The notes under the pieces are model-generated. The model did no database searches and was not told where the DNA came from. It worked only from the letters and a program-made list of their open reading frames with translations. Below, in pieces: positions 20,029-31,412 of a DNA stretch of 64,000 bases. This DNA comes from Dendrolimus kikuchii (Eukaryota; Arthropoda; Insecta; Lepidoptera; Lasiocampidae). The stretch spans positions 12,559,338-12,623,337 of the forward strand of contig CM034401.1 in NCBI GenBank assembly GCA_019925095.2, in the 5' to 3' direction. Each line of letters opens with the position of its first letter. Position 1 is the first letter of the stretch. Position numbers and translations under genes: made by a program.

Positions 20029-20335
20029 CATCCGTGCAGGAACGGAGTAAGAATACAACTTCCTACGGCCTGGCGGCCTGTCGTAAGAGGCGACAAAAAA
20101 ACCCACAGCCAGGTGGTATTTGCCCGACTGGATGGCCACCACCCCTGGTCTAAAGTATGTCGCCATAACAACCTTGAGTTGTGTTTCGGCATTAGTGACC
20201 AGGTTCCAGTCTCCCTTAAGAGAGCAGCAGCGCATTGGTAGCACCTTTGGTGTTGCAAATGTCCATAGGCGATGGTAACCGCTTTCCATCAAGTGGGCCG
20301 TTTGCCTGTCTGCTGAACTCCCGCAATAAAAACAA
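20029..20335 (+). repeat. SINE family 1-related copy with gtcgtaagaggcgac head
   Basis: From tccgtgcaggaacggagtaa to ctgaactcccgcaataaaaa it parallels 13213-13530 throughout, including the gtcgtaagaggcgac inverted repeat in the head and the ctgcctgtctgctgaa tail. Located in Beat intron C. Confidence 0.85.
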
Positions 20336-20363
20336 TTAAATAATGAAAGAAGTAATATATAAA

Positions 20364-20583
20364 ACCAGAAAATATAATATTTTCTTAAGTTTTCGCGACT
20401 TGTATATATAATAAAACTACGTTTTAACGGTTTTAAGCGCGGTAATTTTATTTTATTTTGTTGTTTTTGTTTTTGTCTTCCGTGATCACGGCCACTGAAA
20501 AGTGGCCGAAACGTCGGAAAAACCAAAATCAAATAAAATTACCGCGCTTAAAACCGTTAAAACGTAGTTTTACCAGAAAATAT
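20364..20583. mobile_element. Compact foldback element between 12-bp direct repeats
   Basis: Arms ataaaactacgttttaacgg... (20411-20459) and its complement (20525-20572) flank a centre that contains the palindromic ccgtgatcacgg and the stem ggccactgaaaagtggcc. The word accagaaaatat occurs at 20364-20375 and again at 20572-20583, a candidate 12-bp target duplication. It is a shortened member of the foldback family at 24010-24416, 31178-31412 and 40798-41285. Confidence 0.75.
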
Positions 20584-21301
20584 TGTAAATATGGTCTGTT
20601 TTTCTAATTGTATATTTTGGTGTGAAATAAAGTGTTATCTCTCCGTCTCTTTCTCCCTATATATATAAAATGTAAATGTGTCCCAACTATTTTTTCCGAA
20701 ATTTAGCAAACTATACGTAAAAAATCTTTAAAAAAAGATGCCAACCCTAATCCACATCTACAGTTTCCGCCTTGTTTAGTATTGTATATTAAATGATTTA
20801 TTCAAAAATATTCTTTTCCAAAATTAATTCATAATGATGGTCAAAGCATTTTAATGTCGCACACATATAATAGCATCGCAGCTTGTTTCAATTCATGTAA
20901 CTTCATTATTCTGTCTTGTAACTTGTGTAAAAACTAATTCATGGTATTCATATACTTATATAGGTGAAATAGGCATATTTGTAAAATTTTATGTGAAATT
21001 CAACCAGAACGCGGTTGCGACATAGGGCAGCTGTTTGCGTCAAAAAATTTGGGACAATCCATGCCTCGTCTCGGAATATATCATGATGTTACTTCGTGTA
21101 ACAAAGTACTTGCATTGCGGAGGCTTTTATGCCTTAACTTTAGCTCACATAAATTCCCATCATACCACAAGCCATGGGTTTTACGTAACAACTATATAGT
21201 GAGATGTCTGAGGTATTTATATCTATAAATAAAATTGAAATGAATGTTTGTAAGTTTAAAATAAATGCCAAAATTTATGTCAAGCTTAATCACAAATAAA
21301 A

Positions 21302-21578
21302 ACCGTGATAGCTTAGTGGTTAGCGTACTCCGGTCTCTTTAGAAAAGAACGCGGGTTCAAATACTGTCCAGAAAGTATGCAGTTTTCCGACCTGATATTC
21401 ATATTGTTACAATTACCGTGTGCTGATAGACAAGGAAAACATTGTGATGAAACCTGCATATCGTGATAACCGACGTGTCAAACCTGGCAACCGCCTTGGA
21501 TATGCGTGGCGGGTATACTGTCCCTATAAATGGAAGGTCCTCGCCCAGTAGAGGGACGTTTATAGGCTTTTATTGTTA
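21302..21578 (+). repeat. SINE family 2, full-length copy with tRNA-derived head
   Basis: Head: accgtgatagcttagtggtt (box A region) and gcgggttcaaata (box B-like ggttcaaat), the arrangement of a tRNA-like Pol III promoter. Body: caaggaaaacattgtgatga, gccttggatatgcgtggcgg; tail: agagggacgtttataggct. Fragments are at 12655-12838, 23255-23465 and 53345-53643. Confidence 0.8.
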
Positions 21579-21792
21579 TAATCATAAATAACCGTTTTCG
21601 AATTTTTGTCTTTCAAGCTTTCATGAATAGGTTTTGAAAGGCCTCAACAGATTTCAATGAAAATTTTAGGGAATAAAATAGAAATAAAAGAATTTTATTT
21701 TATATTTTTGTCAATGTTTGATGTCAACATTTTCAACACGTCCAAGTACCACGGTGAACAAAGTGTTGGTATTCAGCTAGTTTAAAATATAT

Positions 21793-22291
21793 TGTTACGA
21801 CCTAGACGCCGACAAAGACAAATTCACACCTGTATACCTGTAGAAACACATTTTATTACCTTTCGGCATATGGACTTCTTTTATTTACTTTGTGTTTAAA
21901 ATTTCTGATTAGAAAATAGCCCATTGTGTATTGTAATCTTTTATGGCAGTAATTTGCGAGGTGTGTTGGATTTAACGTAAAAACTGATTATAGGAAATTC
22001 GGTCCACGCGGCCGGGCAGACATATTGCATCTATGCAGTATAAAGCAATGCCTCGATTAAGGGACGAGGCAGTCTAATAATAACCACGAGCGAAGCAAGA
22101 CGTGTGTACTACATTTGGTAATCTATTTAGTTACGGACTTTGCGCGTTTTATGGAATTACGATCTTCTGCATTACGTTTAGACTTGTTGCGTTCGGTTAT
22201 ATTTGTACCTGTGTTATACGTGTTTGTATAGTACTAATAAACTCTATAATAATCTAACGGTATTTTAATTCGAGTTCTGCAACTCGTAACA
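21793..22291 (+). mobile_element. Solo LTR 1, 499 bp, ATAT target duplication
   Basis: Begins tgttacgac and ends ctcgtaaca, so TG...CA with an inverted terminal tgttacga/tcgtaaca. ATAT is present immediately before (21789-21792) and after (22292-22295), a 4-bp duplication. Internally it has a TATA-like gcagtataaagcaatg and, near the end, aataaactctataataa, as a promoter and polyadenylation region would. No internal retrovirus-like genes are adjacent, so it is a solo LTR, probably Gypsy-type by the 4-bp duplication. Related copies: 51222-51665 and 62385-62841. Confidence 0.88.
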
Positions 22292-23254
22292 ATATTAATA
22301 CTAAACGAAATTGATATTTATTTGAAAGCGGGTCTGGCCCCTCCAGATCAATAAATACTGATCAGAAAAGTGGAAATTGGACCGCATCAATCGTCTGCAG
22401 CTCTCCTCGCCTGAAAAAGGATAAAATCTTTCAGAATAAAATAAATTTTAATGGAAAATTGAAATAAAGAACTTTGTAGAAGTGCCGTAACCCAATCAGC
22501 GTAGCTTTTGTTTCAATATGTGATGTTTTAATTAAGTTTCGCTAATTGAGATGTTGAAACCTTTCCTTTATCAGTAATGAACGTTCGTATACTCGTCGGG
22601 ATCAGTATATTTGTAAGGATTGAACACAATAAAATCAATGCTAGAATTAATTAAATTTGTTCTGAAAGACTAAATTACATAAATTTGTATTTCTCATTAT
22701 TAATGTCTACAGTAATAATAATATGCTAATTTAACATATATTTAAAATTATTAAATTAAAAAAAAAATGTTATGGTATATTTTTTGGTAGGTATTTCATT
22801 AATAAGATATTGGACGGATTAAAAGCATTGTTTCAATTTGGTTTAAAGTCAACAAAGTCCTTTCAGTTCTGTGCTTTTCATTACCATTGCATATTTTTAA
22901 ATTTATCGTTACATGGATCACTTTGGATGTTTCATGCAAATTGAAAGACAGAAATGAACGATCTAATATTAGCTCAAGTATTGGGTTCACACGATATTTA
23001 GTACATACTTTTATGAATTATGTCTATGGAGTGTTTTCGGTAAACAAATGAATGTATTAGAGTAGAACAGAGTGAAAGCTTTAAGTTGATAAATAAAACC
23101 TCCTAATACTTAGTCGAGATAATATGTCATACTTACATGTAGCTTTATTGTGTATACTTTTATGGGCTACTATCTAGTTAAAACGATGTAAATATTAATG
23201 TAATTTTAACCAATTTTAATCTGTTCGTATTTCACATAAAAATAAAAAGAGCCA

Positions 23255-23465
23255 GTTTGATATTGTAATGAAGTAGGTTCACCCTGCTGAGAGAATTTGC
23301 ACCATGTGGGTGGGTAGTTTCCAGAAAAACTGATAGTAACTAGGTCAGAATGTTATATCCATATTTGGTGTCGAAGGCGAAGGAACACATCGTGATGAAG
23401 CCTATATACATCAAGATTAACGTTACGTGAAACCAGCAAACCTATCTTGGATTATACAATATTAT
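23255..23465 (+). repeat. SINE family 2, degraded copy
   Basis: gaaggaacacatcgtgatga, then gcctatatacatcaagatta and ccagcaaacctatcttgg follow the order of the SINE 2 body. The head is not recognisable. Confidence 0.5.
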
Positions 23466-24009
23466 TAGAAAGAGAAAGAAGATAGATAAATTATAATTCA
23501 TAGCTGAACATAAATTGCGCAATCAAAATTTTCCGTGACTTTCTTGGTGAATTTCCATGCCAGTGCTTAACAAAGCGATCTTAGAGCCGCCTATGTTTTT
23601 AATTGTTTACTGCATGGGACCGCCATTGTTTTTCGAAATAAAAATTATCCTTTGCCCAGATCAGAGGTATAAGCACTGTGTTGAATTTCACTGATATCTG
23701 AACATGAACAGACAGAACTTGATTTTTCTATAATATATTTTTCTCTCTTCTATAGTCTTCGATGAGTATACTGCGAGCTTACATCATACCATAATATTAT
23801 AGAGAAAGATATATGCAATTTGTTATATAGAATTCAAGTAAGAATTAAAATTGTATTATTTCGCAATCAAAAACACCCAAATTTCAAAAGAGGATGGTTG
23901 GCAAGTACCACCTGTTTGGGATCCAATCATCAAAACTATTAAGACCCAAACCCAGCAAAAACCAGCTGCCAGACCTCAAGACACTGTGAGCTCTTTCTGC
24001 GTACAACGG

Positions 24010-24416
24010 AACACAAACCAACTTGACTGATAATTACTTTTATTTTTCCTTCCACCCATTTTAATATTATATAAAATTATTAGAGCTAGGCATGTTTGCT
24101 GAAAAGTTTCGTTGCGCCGCTTCTTCTCCTCAACCCATGACATGTTGCGAAGCGGTAGTAAATTAGATTAGGCTCCCATAGTGTAAATAATAACCATAAA
24201 CAAAATTAAAACTAATTAATTAAAATTAACAAGTTGGCGGTAGGCTAAATAAAACTTTAACAATACTCGTTGACATTTTTGTCTGCCGTGATCACGGCCA
24301 CTGAAAAGTCGCCGAAACGTCGGAAAAACCAAAATCAAATAAAATTACCGCGCTTAAAACCGTTAAATCGTAGTTTTATTATGTATACAAGTCGCGAAAA
24401 CTTAAGAAAATATTAT
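24010..24416 (+). mobile_element. Foldback-family element, copy with the conserved module
   Basis: From left: ttgactgataattacttt, aattattagagctaggcatg, the conserved module (cgttgcgccgcttcttctcc ... acatgttgcgaagcggtagt) at 24090-24170, then agttggcggtaggctaaata, the stem cgtgatcacggccactgaaa, ccgaaacgtcgg, and the arm ccgcgcttaaaaccgttaaa ... cgaaaacttaagaaaatatt. The 40798-41285 copy is the same element inverted. Only one full arm is present here. No transposase. Confidence 0.75.
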
Positions 24417-25195
24417 GTATTATTTCGAGTTTCTCAGGACATAAATATAGAACTCTCCCGACGGTACTCATCTTATGGAATAAGTTTGAAAGTGGAACCA
24501 CTCGTATAGCAATACAAGAAATACATTTATTTTTACTGCACTTACAACAGGAGTATACTGAATGCAGTTATTGTTTACCTTGTATACAAACGGGAAAATA
24601 CATTTTAGAAATACATTATTGAAAAGGTACACAAGAGTACTTTAGTCTGTGAAGAATACGAGATTAATCGTAGCAGAGGCGTAGCTTTGCCTTAGACCGT
24701 TCCTGTTTCAAAATGTGTTGAGGGGCCCGCAGGAAGGGATTTTTTTGTATAAAAGAAATAAAAATGCTCGAATTCAATTAAAATAATTATGTATTGGTTA
24801 TAAGTTATACTTAATGCTCCTAAGAGCTAAGTTAAATAAACAATTAAAATCAAAGATACATTTTTCTCGCCACTTTTTCGGAAAATTGATTTATCATATC
24901 GACCATAGCTCTGTAGCCTGGGGGCATTGATACGGCTGATACGGCGGTAGCTACGCTCCTGTTATCGTAAGTAATTACTACTATGGTAAAGAATACTAAG
25001 AATAACACTTTCTCAGTATACATCAGCTTTTCAGCTGATTATCTGACGTTTTTACTTGTTATTGAAAAGCTTCTAAATCTAAACATGACTAGATTCCGCC
25101 TCCCCCTGTCCAATCCTTCCTACCTATCTAATTCATTACTCTATGCTATTCTTCCTGTCTGATACTTCTATCTCAGCCCCCTACTTTTTTTTTGA

Positions 25196-25500
25196 TGACG
25201 CAGGGGGAATGAAAGAAGGCTTTACACCAAGGGATGCGTGGGACTGCTGAAAGGCCGTATTCCCAACGTGGCCTCCGAGCGGAGGACACGGGGATGCCGG
25301 CCGTCAGATTACCCACTAAACCTAACCTACGCCCCTGTCGGTGGTAACTGGTGCCACAGGAACTGGATTATTGGTACTACAGCTGTGAGACCTCGATGCC
25401 TGACTATCCCACTTAGGCCACCCCCGGGAAAGAGTACCCTCTTCACTAACGGGGGGGGGAGACCGCGGGATCACTATCTCAGCCGTCCTGTTTATCCCAT
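25196..25500. repeat. GC-rich segment, probably a retroelement untranslated region
   Basis: Abruptly GC-rich sequence (ggccgtattcccaacgtggc, gcctccgagcggaggac with the stem cctccg/cggagg, cccacttaggccacccccgg) with a run of nine G at 25451-25459. The 151-residue frame through it shows no known domain. The composition resembles LINE 3' regions elsewhere in the window, but I cannot name it. Confidence 0.4.
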
Positions 25501-25514
25501 ATTAAAACCTGGCG

Positions 25515-25612
25515 ACGCGTTGGCTCCGCCTTTGGTGTTGCAAACATCTTTAGACGACGGTAAGCTCTCTCCACGAGCTGGACAGTCAGCTTGTTTGCTA
25601 GCTTTGAAAAAA
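25515..25612 (+). repeat. 3' fragment of SINE family 1 with A tail
   Basis: cctttggtgttgcaaacatc, gacggtaagctctctccacg and agcttgtttgctagctttg plus nine A correspond to the SINE 1 3' end, diverged. Confidence 0.6.
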
Positions 25613-25669
25613 AAAATCGTGTCACAGATGATTCTTTACCTGCTTATTGTTGTTCTATTACATACACGT

Positions 25670-25775
25670 CCATATTATCACGCCTGTCTTTGACAGGGGT
25701 AGGCAGAGACAACGGGTCTCCACTTGCTATGATCTTGACATAAACGTTTTGCTTCATCTACTTCCATTAATGTTT
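25670..25775 (+). repeat. Interspersed repeat, copy 1 (second copy 52269-52365)
   Basis: atcacgcctgtctttgacag, gggtaggcagagacaa and tctccacttgctatgatctt recur as catgcctgtttctcatgg, aggtaggcagagacga and tctccacttgcgacgatctt at 52275-52350. Nature unknown. Confidence 0.6.
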
Positions 25776-25954
25776 TTATACGTATTCGTTTATTATACGT
25801 AGTCTATACATTAAGGGTGGTCTGATGAGCTATTTGATTTCGTGCCTACATCGCCATTTCGTCACCGCACCGCTCGCCGGCGACTGGGTGTTCATCACAC
25901 TTCTTTGAGACCTGGAAGTCATCCAATGTACGTGGCACTAGCTCCTTTATGCCA

Positions 25955-26080
25955 TACCATTTATTGTAGACAATATATACATAAAGCAAATAATTTACAG
26001 TCATTTCGTGTAAAGGTAAGACCAAAGGCGGCCATGTCGCTTTAGAGCGATCTCTTCCTACACAATACCCAGGTTGTGAA
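25955..26080 (-). repeat. LINE 3' tail with conserved stem-loop (copy 2, inverted)
   Basis: The minus strand reads aggaagagatcgctctaaag, cgacatggccgcctttgg and, near the end, ctacaataaatgg. This is the same arrangement as 6690-6835 and 51781-51900. Confidence 0.65.
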
Positions 26081-26334
26081 TTATGTAAAAGGTATCGAAA
26101 GTGTATGTAAATAGGATATATTGCCATTTATACTGCCAATAAAAGTTATAAATATCTTGCATACGGCACCTAATTTACATATATGTTGATTGTTAATTAT
26201 TAAGGCGACATAGCCAATTTGTGGCGAAGCCTTTAGGAATAATAAAAGAAAATACATATAATATAGTTAGTTATTAATAAACATCACATGCTTAATCGTA
26301 CGAAGTTTGGTTTAATAGTTTGCTTTATTTACAG

Positions 26335-26454
26335 GCAATTTCGCAGCATGTAACGCATCGTGTCGACGGAGAATCCGTCAATGGTCCAATGTCTGCATAT
26401 AGTACCATACAGTTTTACGTTCAAAAACATCACTTTGTTGAAGGGAAAATTAGG
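26335..26454 (+). CDS. Beaten path family protein, exon D (second Ig domain, middle)
   Basis: It follows tgctttatttacag and ends at AGG before gtaagt; both phases are 0 and join exon C and exon E. It encodes AISQHVTHRVDGESVNGPMS, then AYSTIQFYVQKHHFVEGKIR. The ordering (variable loop, then a hydrophobic strand and FVEGKIR leading into the second cysteine) matches the Beat second Ig domain. A second possible acceptor lies 12 bp further in (ttcgcag), which would remove four residues in frame; the upstream one has the better pyrimidine context. Confidence 0.87.
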
Positions 26455-26869
26455 GTAAGTGTACATAAAAGAAACCTTGTTTGTGTCTCAGGTTATCATA
26501 GACCTTTCATATATATTTATTTTATAGAATAGAATCTATCTTATTGTAGACAAATGTATTACACAGAAACAAACGTCCGATATAAGTATAATTGACAGTC
26601 TCATCGCGGATGGCGATTTCTCCCACACAACTTTTGGATGGATTATTAGAACAACAAAAATTTTATGATTGGTAAAAGAGTTCTAGAGCAATATGTTTAT
26701 ATTAAAGGTTATAATATAATAAATATGGAAATAAACAATAATACAAACCAAAACTTATACTTAGAAAAGAAAGCATAAAATCCATGATAGTCATTTTACC
26801 GATATGAAACAATAACAATAATAATAATATGTACTATTTTCCATGTTACCTGAACATTGTGACGGGCAG

Positions 26870-27130
26870 ACGCTATAGTCCCCATATTCCCAGACCCCTA
26901 GTACCCGGTACTAAGCCGGTACTTCTTGTCCTCATTTTCCACAATAGTCCTACACTGGCCGGGGCTTGTCCTTGGGTGCATTACTATATAGTGTAGACAG
27001 GGATAATCGCAGGTCAGTGTCACGCCACATTTACATTAAATTTGTCAAAGTGCCTCTACGTGTTGGCCTTCCCATGGCCCTCAAGCTCTCCGAAAGTCCG
27101 GGCCATTTTTATGGCCCGTCGTTTCTAGAG
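26870..27130. other. Less AT-rich unassigned segment in Beat intron D
   Basis: Contains cccctagtacccggtacta, actggccggggcttgtcctt and tccgggccatttttatggcc, compositionally unlike its surroundings. Probably an old repeat; no motif lets me name it. Confidence 0.35.
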
Positions 27131-28599
27131 ACATACAAGAAGTTAATAATACTATTCATTAAAAAAACCAGTAATATAACTTTACATAAAATTTCCTGTT
27201 GTAATTATAATAAAAACGTATAAATAAACCTTTCATATTCTTTATTATCAAGTAAATTGTTTTTCATTGTGAAGTATTTTGTTTATTAAAAATTATTTTC
27301 ATAAAAAACAAAATTGAAAAAATTCTATTAACCAGGAGTTAGTAGGATTATTTCAATTTTGTACGATATGACAATTAAGAACGACTGTTAGAACAGTTTT
27401 TAATAGAAAACTGTTTCCTTTTCACGAAAGAAATTCCGCAGTCGGCCGTAGCGCTACGTTCATGTAAATGAATCTTTGAAAAATAAAATAATTTTAAAGA
27501 AATTCTGATTTAATGGTGTTAGTAAATAGAAATAATAATATAATGTAACATTTTAAATAAAATAGATAACAACGTGGCTGATGTGTTTAATTAGTTCCAT
27601 TTAATGCCGCGGGACTGCTTTCGTGAGTAGCACTTTACCTTCTTTTGATTATCTAGATTGTCAGCGAATTATTTTTTAAGACTATTTCTTTTTTCTAATT
27701 AATATAATTAATAGGTTTTTAATTTGTATTCTCTTAATATATTTGTAGAAAGAGTTTTATCTATTTTCATTTTCTACAATTTGATAATTTTATCTATATA
27801 ATCATTATTTTGTTTCCTATCTGTTTTCATCATAGCTACACTATCTTATTATTTGTATATTACGAATTTTAGGTAATTAGAAATGTATCTTTATAATATT
27901 GAACATTTATGTAAATAGTATTTTATTACATCTATTTATGAGTACTTTATTAAACTTTTCAATTATATGAAATCTTATAAATGTCGATGCTATAAACGCC
28001 TTATTTGCGGTTGTCATAATTAATGAAGATGCAAATTTTGTGCGAATTGGTCGTATTCATTTCTTAGATTGAGGTTTTAAAGGAATTTTGGAAGACAGAA
28101 ACGAACAAGTGGTTTAATTGAATAAATTATAATCCTTTGGAAGACTGAAGAATTTGGAAGCCCTTCCGAATGAATACTCACAAATCCAGAAAATTTATAA
28201 CAAAAATAATATACTTTTTCAAAAGGTGATTAGGATATTGTGAATACGAAACGTGTCAGACTTCTAAACTAAGTATCACTTGATTGAGTCCAAAACAATT
28301 TTGGATTTGTACGTGAAGTTAAAGTAAACACTTGGTTAGATAGGCAGAGAAATTACCGCTCCGTACATACACCTCTGCCGTGACTTTCATGAAAGATTGT
28401 CTATAAAATATTTGTTATTGATTTCTTGGCTTGTTATTAGCTTTTTGGCATAAAATAATGACCTTATATGCCTATCTGTACCTTTTATGGTAAAAATATG
28501 TATTTTATACATCGCTACGCAATGCTGTAATGAAATTGCAATAGAAGAATACAATTTAGGAATGGCCACCAGCACCTACATGTAACTGAGGGACAAAGG

Positions 28600-28830
28600 G
28601 TTAGAAATAACTTTAAAGCTACTCGAGTTTAGGGTAGGCATCATTAGACAGAGTGCTTAAAGCTTTTGGAGAATCGCTTAATGAAATTAACATATGTGTA
28701 GATGTGCTAGGAATTGTAAGACAAAGCATAAAGTTCAAGTTTAGTGCGATACTAATCATGTCTGTCATACGAATCTGCGAAAGTGGCCTTTTAGGCCCTA
28801 AAGTCTCCAAAAATCGTAACGATTTTTAGT
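28600..28830. repeat. Interspersed repeat, copy 3 of the family at 240-430
   Basis: Shares ttttggagaatcgcttaa, the attgtaagacaaagcataaa region with 330-380, and tacgaatctgcgaaagtgg with the fragment at 2415-2435. It is the longest of the three copies and therefore joins the two others into one family. Confidence 0.55.
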
Positions 28831-29175
28831 CACTCATTTAAAGCAATGAAGCGGCGAGATTTTTTTTCAAAGTCAAGAATCATGTGTCCCTTCTACTAAC
28901 TTATCACTGTAACCCGCAATTGAACTAAGCCTTGAAAATGTTCTTATAAAACAAGAATACGTGTTAATTCCGGCATGATATCTTTACGATTGATATATTT
29001 ATACTATAGGTATGGTTGCTTCGAAGCTCAGAATTTAGCTCACAGGACATCTCACACGAAATTCGTTCCAAAATAAACAACACAAATTTGCTTTTACCTA
29101 CCAGATAAGTACGTGACCCAACCGCCGGATGAAAGTGGGAATAAAAGGTATATAATAAAAGTATTTTTTCCGCAG

Positions 29176-29320
29176 ATCCGATGTACTGCCAGCATATATT
29201 CAATATACAGTCAAAGCTATGAAAAATCAGCTGAACAAGAGAGGATGCCCACAACTCCGTCCAGTCTCGACAATATACACGAAGCACTTGTTTATAATAT
29301 TAACCGACAGCCAGAAAACA
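29176..29320 (+). CDS. Beaten path family protein, exon E (end of second Ig domain and start of the tail)
   Basis: It follows ttttttccgcag and ends at AACA before gtaagt. Entry is phase 0, exit phase 1. It encodes IRCTASIYSIYSQSYEKSAE, then QERMPTTPSSLDNIHEALVY and NINRQPEN. IRCTASIYS holds the second cysteine of Ig domain 2 and the usual Beat pattern C-A-I-Y. The rest is the low-complexity stretch after the Ig fold. No transmembrane segment is seen. Reading on without splicing meets a stop seven codons later; the good donor makes a further downstream exon more likely, but I could not find it. Confidence 0.87.
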
Positions 29321-29584
29321 GTAAGTACAAATTTAATTAAGTATTAAAATTAAGATACGCTTGAAATGGAAATTTCCTTTCCAACTTATTTTTGAACATT
29401 GTCTTTTCTTTTTGTTTTCCTGAACTGTTATAGATGTAATCCGGTGTTGTTTGTTGTTATTCAGACAGGGACCTTATTTCGGAAATTAGGTTATTGAGTC
29501 TAAGGCGTATTTACTAGCTCGTGACAAAAGAATCACGCACTTATTTTATTTATAAAGATTTATTGTAGGCGTGTAATGCGTATA

Positions 29585-30215
29585 AACAGTTTTCTTTTTA
29601 TAAAAGACGGTCAAGTGCGTGCCGGGGACATCGACCATGACGTCAAGGCCCGTATATCATCAGCAGCTTGGGCCAAGTGGCGTGAGGTGACAGGTGTCAT
29701 TTGCGACCCCAAAATGCCGGTTAAGTTAAAAGGACAGGTCTACAAATCCATTATTAGACCTGTTCTTTAATATGGCAGTGAAGCGTGGCCTGTAGTTGAG
29801 CAACACAAACAAGAGCTGCGTGTCACGGAAATGAATATGCTTTGGTAGATATGTGGAGTCACGCAAAAGGATCGCGTCAGGAACTCCCGCATCCGCGGCA
29901 GCCTTCACGTCCGTGACAGCAAACAAACTGCAGGAGAGTCCCTTACGCTGGTACAGCCACGTTTTACGGAAATCGGCTAGTTACGTGGGGATCAAATATC
30001 TAGCCATGCCGCCCCCCCAGGTTCTGGTCGAAGGGGTAGGCCCAAGAAATGCTGGCTTGATGTTGTGAGGGATGACATGCGTACCAATAGTCTCAATACA
30101 AGGGATGTCGAAGATCATGCGAAGTGGAGAAGAAAAAGTAGGAAAGCCGACCCTGGGCGTCGAAGTGATCGCTCCAAACGCAACCGGGATTTAACGCGAG
30201 CGTTGGATGATGATG
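29585..30215 (+). pseudogene. LINE ORF2 C-terminal remnant, several stops and frameshifts
   Basis: Readable pieces in order: DIDHDVKARISSAAWAKWRE, VTGVICDPKMPVKLKGQVY, YGSEAWPVVEQHKQELRV, EMNMLW, then in other frames DRVRNSRIRGSLHV, and finally DDMRTNSLNTRDVEDHAKW followed by RRKSRKADPGRR. This is the long region after the reverse transcriptase core in a common insect LINE family (RTE-like by pattern). Stops occur near 29768 and 29847. It begins about 260 bp after Beat exon E and is not part of that gene. Confidence 0.75.
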
Positions 30216-31177
30216 ATGGTCCAGTGCGTGCCAGTTCACATATAACCAAGGATTCCGCAGAGATAACTAACGTTTACTGTGGTTGTCTTATAGCGACGGA
30301 ATTCCAAAAAAGCAACTGTTAACCCCTTAAAAACTGATAAGTAAAGATATATTGTTCAAACCAATTTACGTTGTAAGTGTTTTGTAAGTTTCAACGCATC
30401 TACCTATCGTTTCAAAATTAGAAGCTGGGATACATTTTTTGATTTTGAAAGCGAAAGATCATAAGTACTTTATTGCAATATTAGAAGGAAAAACGTGGAT
30501 ACTCCTAAAATTATATTATTACACACACGCACTGCGTGAAGTGTGATTTGTGTTGGGTATTTAAATATGCGTGAGTAGGTAAGTGTTCATCCCTACAATA
30601 ATTTTTTATGAGAGCTAATTTGTGTATTTTCCTATTTTCCCGTGAAATTCGCAAGCAGAGAGATATAATCATTATAATACAAGGGAAACAGGGTCATAAG
30701 TCCCACAAACTAAACTTCATAACAACTGTTTACGTAATTTTGAGCTTAATGATAACAATCATACTTACAGAAACTTTCACACTCGTAACATATAAAAATA
30801 ATGAGTATTATAACCAATATTTTGTATAACCTACGTGGAATATAAGGCAGTCGTTAGTAGTTAGTCGTAATAAAATAATATTGTGTACTACAATCAGTTC
30901 ATGAATCGCATTAGTACACTAATCAAGACCAGAATCTTGTTCGAAATAAAAAAGCAATTAATTATTAAAATAAACATGTACAAACAACATAAATCCCTGG
31001 TAACCTTAACTTTTGTAATTAATTGACTTAATTTATTTCTTTCCGTATTTTATCATTAAATTTGTTACAACATTTGTCGATATAATCTGTTTTGTTTAGT
31101 GTTATTTACGTGCCAATTTACTATAAGCACTTGTTTGTGTGTAAGTTTTAAATATAAATACATATTAATAATAAATG
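30216..31177. other. AT-rich stretch, nothing recognised
   Basis: Possible intron of the Beat gene if its last exon lies further downstream. No gene or repeat seen. Confidence 0.4.
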
Positions 31178-31412
31178 TAAATTAGATTAGACTCTAATAG
31201 AGTTTATAATATCCATAAACTAAACCTAAAACTGAATAATAAATGAACAAGTTGGTGGTAAGCTAAATATAAAACTTTAATAATACTCCTTAATAAATGA
31301 CATTTTTCTTTGGCTTACGAGACCACGGCTACTGAAAAGTAGCTGAAATATTGGAATAATAAAAATCGAATAAAATGCCGCGCTTAAAACCGTCAAAACG
31401 TAGTTTTATTAT
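31178..31412 (+). mobile_element. Foldback-family element, 5'-shortened copy
   Basis: Starts at the end of the module (taaattagattagactc), then aacaagttggtggtaagcta, cacggctactgaaaagtagc, gaatattggaataataaaaa-like words and the arm gccgcgcttaaaaccgtcaa ... acgtagttttatta. Same orientation as 24010-24416. Confidence 0.7.

Larger units (their letters stand above)
19402..26334 (+). other. Beat intron C, 6.9 kb, repeat-filled
   Basis: Bounded by gtgagt after CGA and by tgctttatttacag. It holds a MITE half, a SINE 1-related copy, a foldback element with target duplication, a full SINE 2, a solo LTR, a foldback-family copy and LINE tails, listed separately. The stretches 20584-21300, 22296-23255, 23470-24005 and 24417-25195 are AT-rich with nothing recognised. 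Confidence 0.8.
26455..29175 (+). other. Beat intron D, 2.7 kb
   Basis: Bounded by gtaagt and ttttttccgcag. Apart from the segment at 26870-27130 and the repeat at 28600-28830 it is AT-rich sequence in which I see nothing else. Confidence 0.8.

Noticed and set aside
21302..21370. Possible functional tRNA gene
   Set aside because: Box A and B-like words are present, but the cloverleaf is not complete and the sequence goes on into a repeated SINE body.
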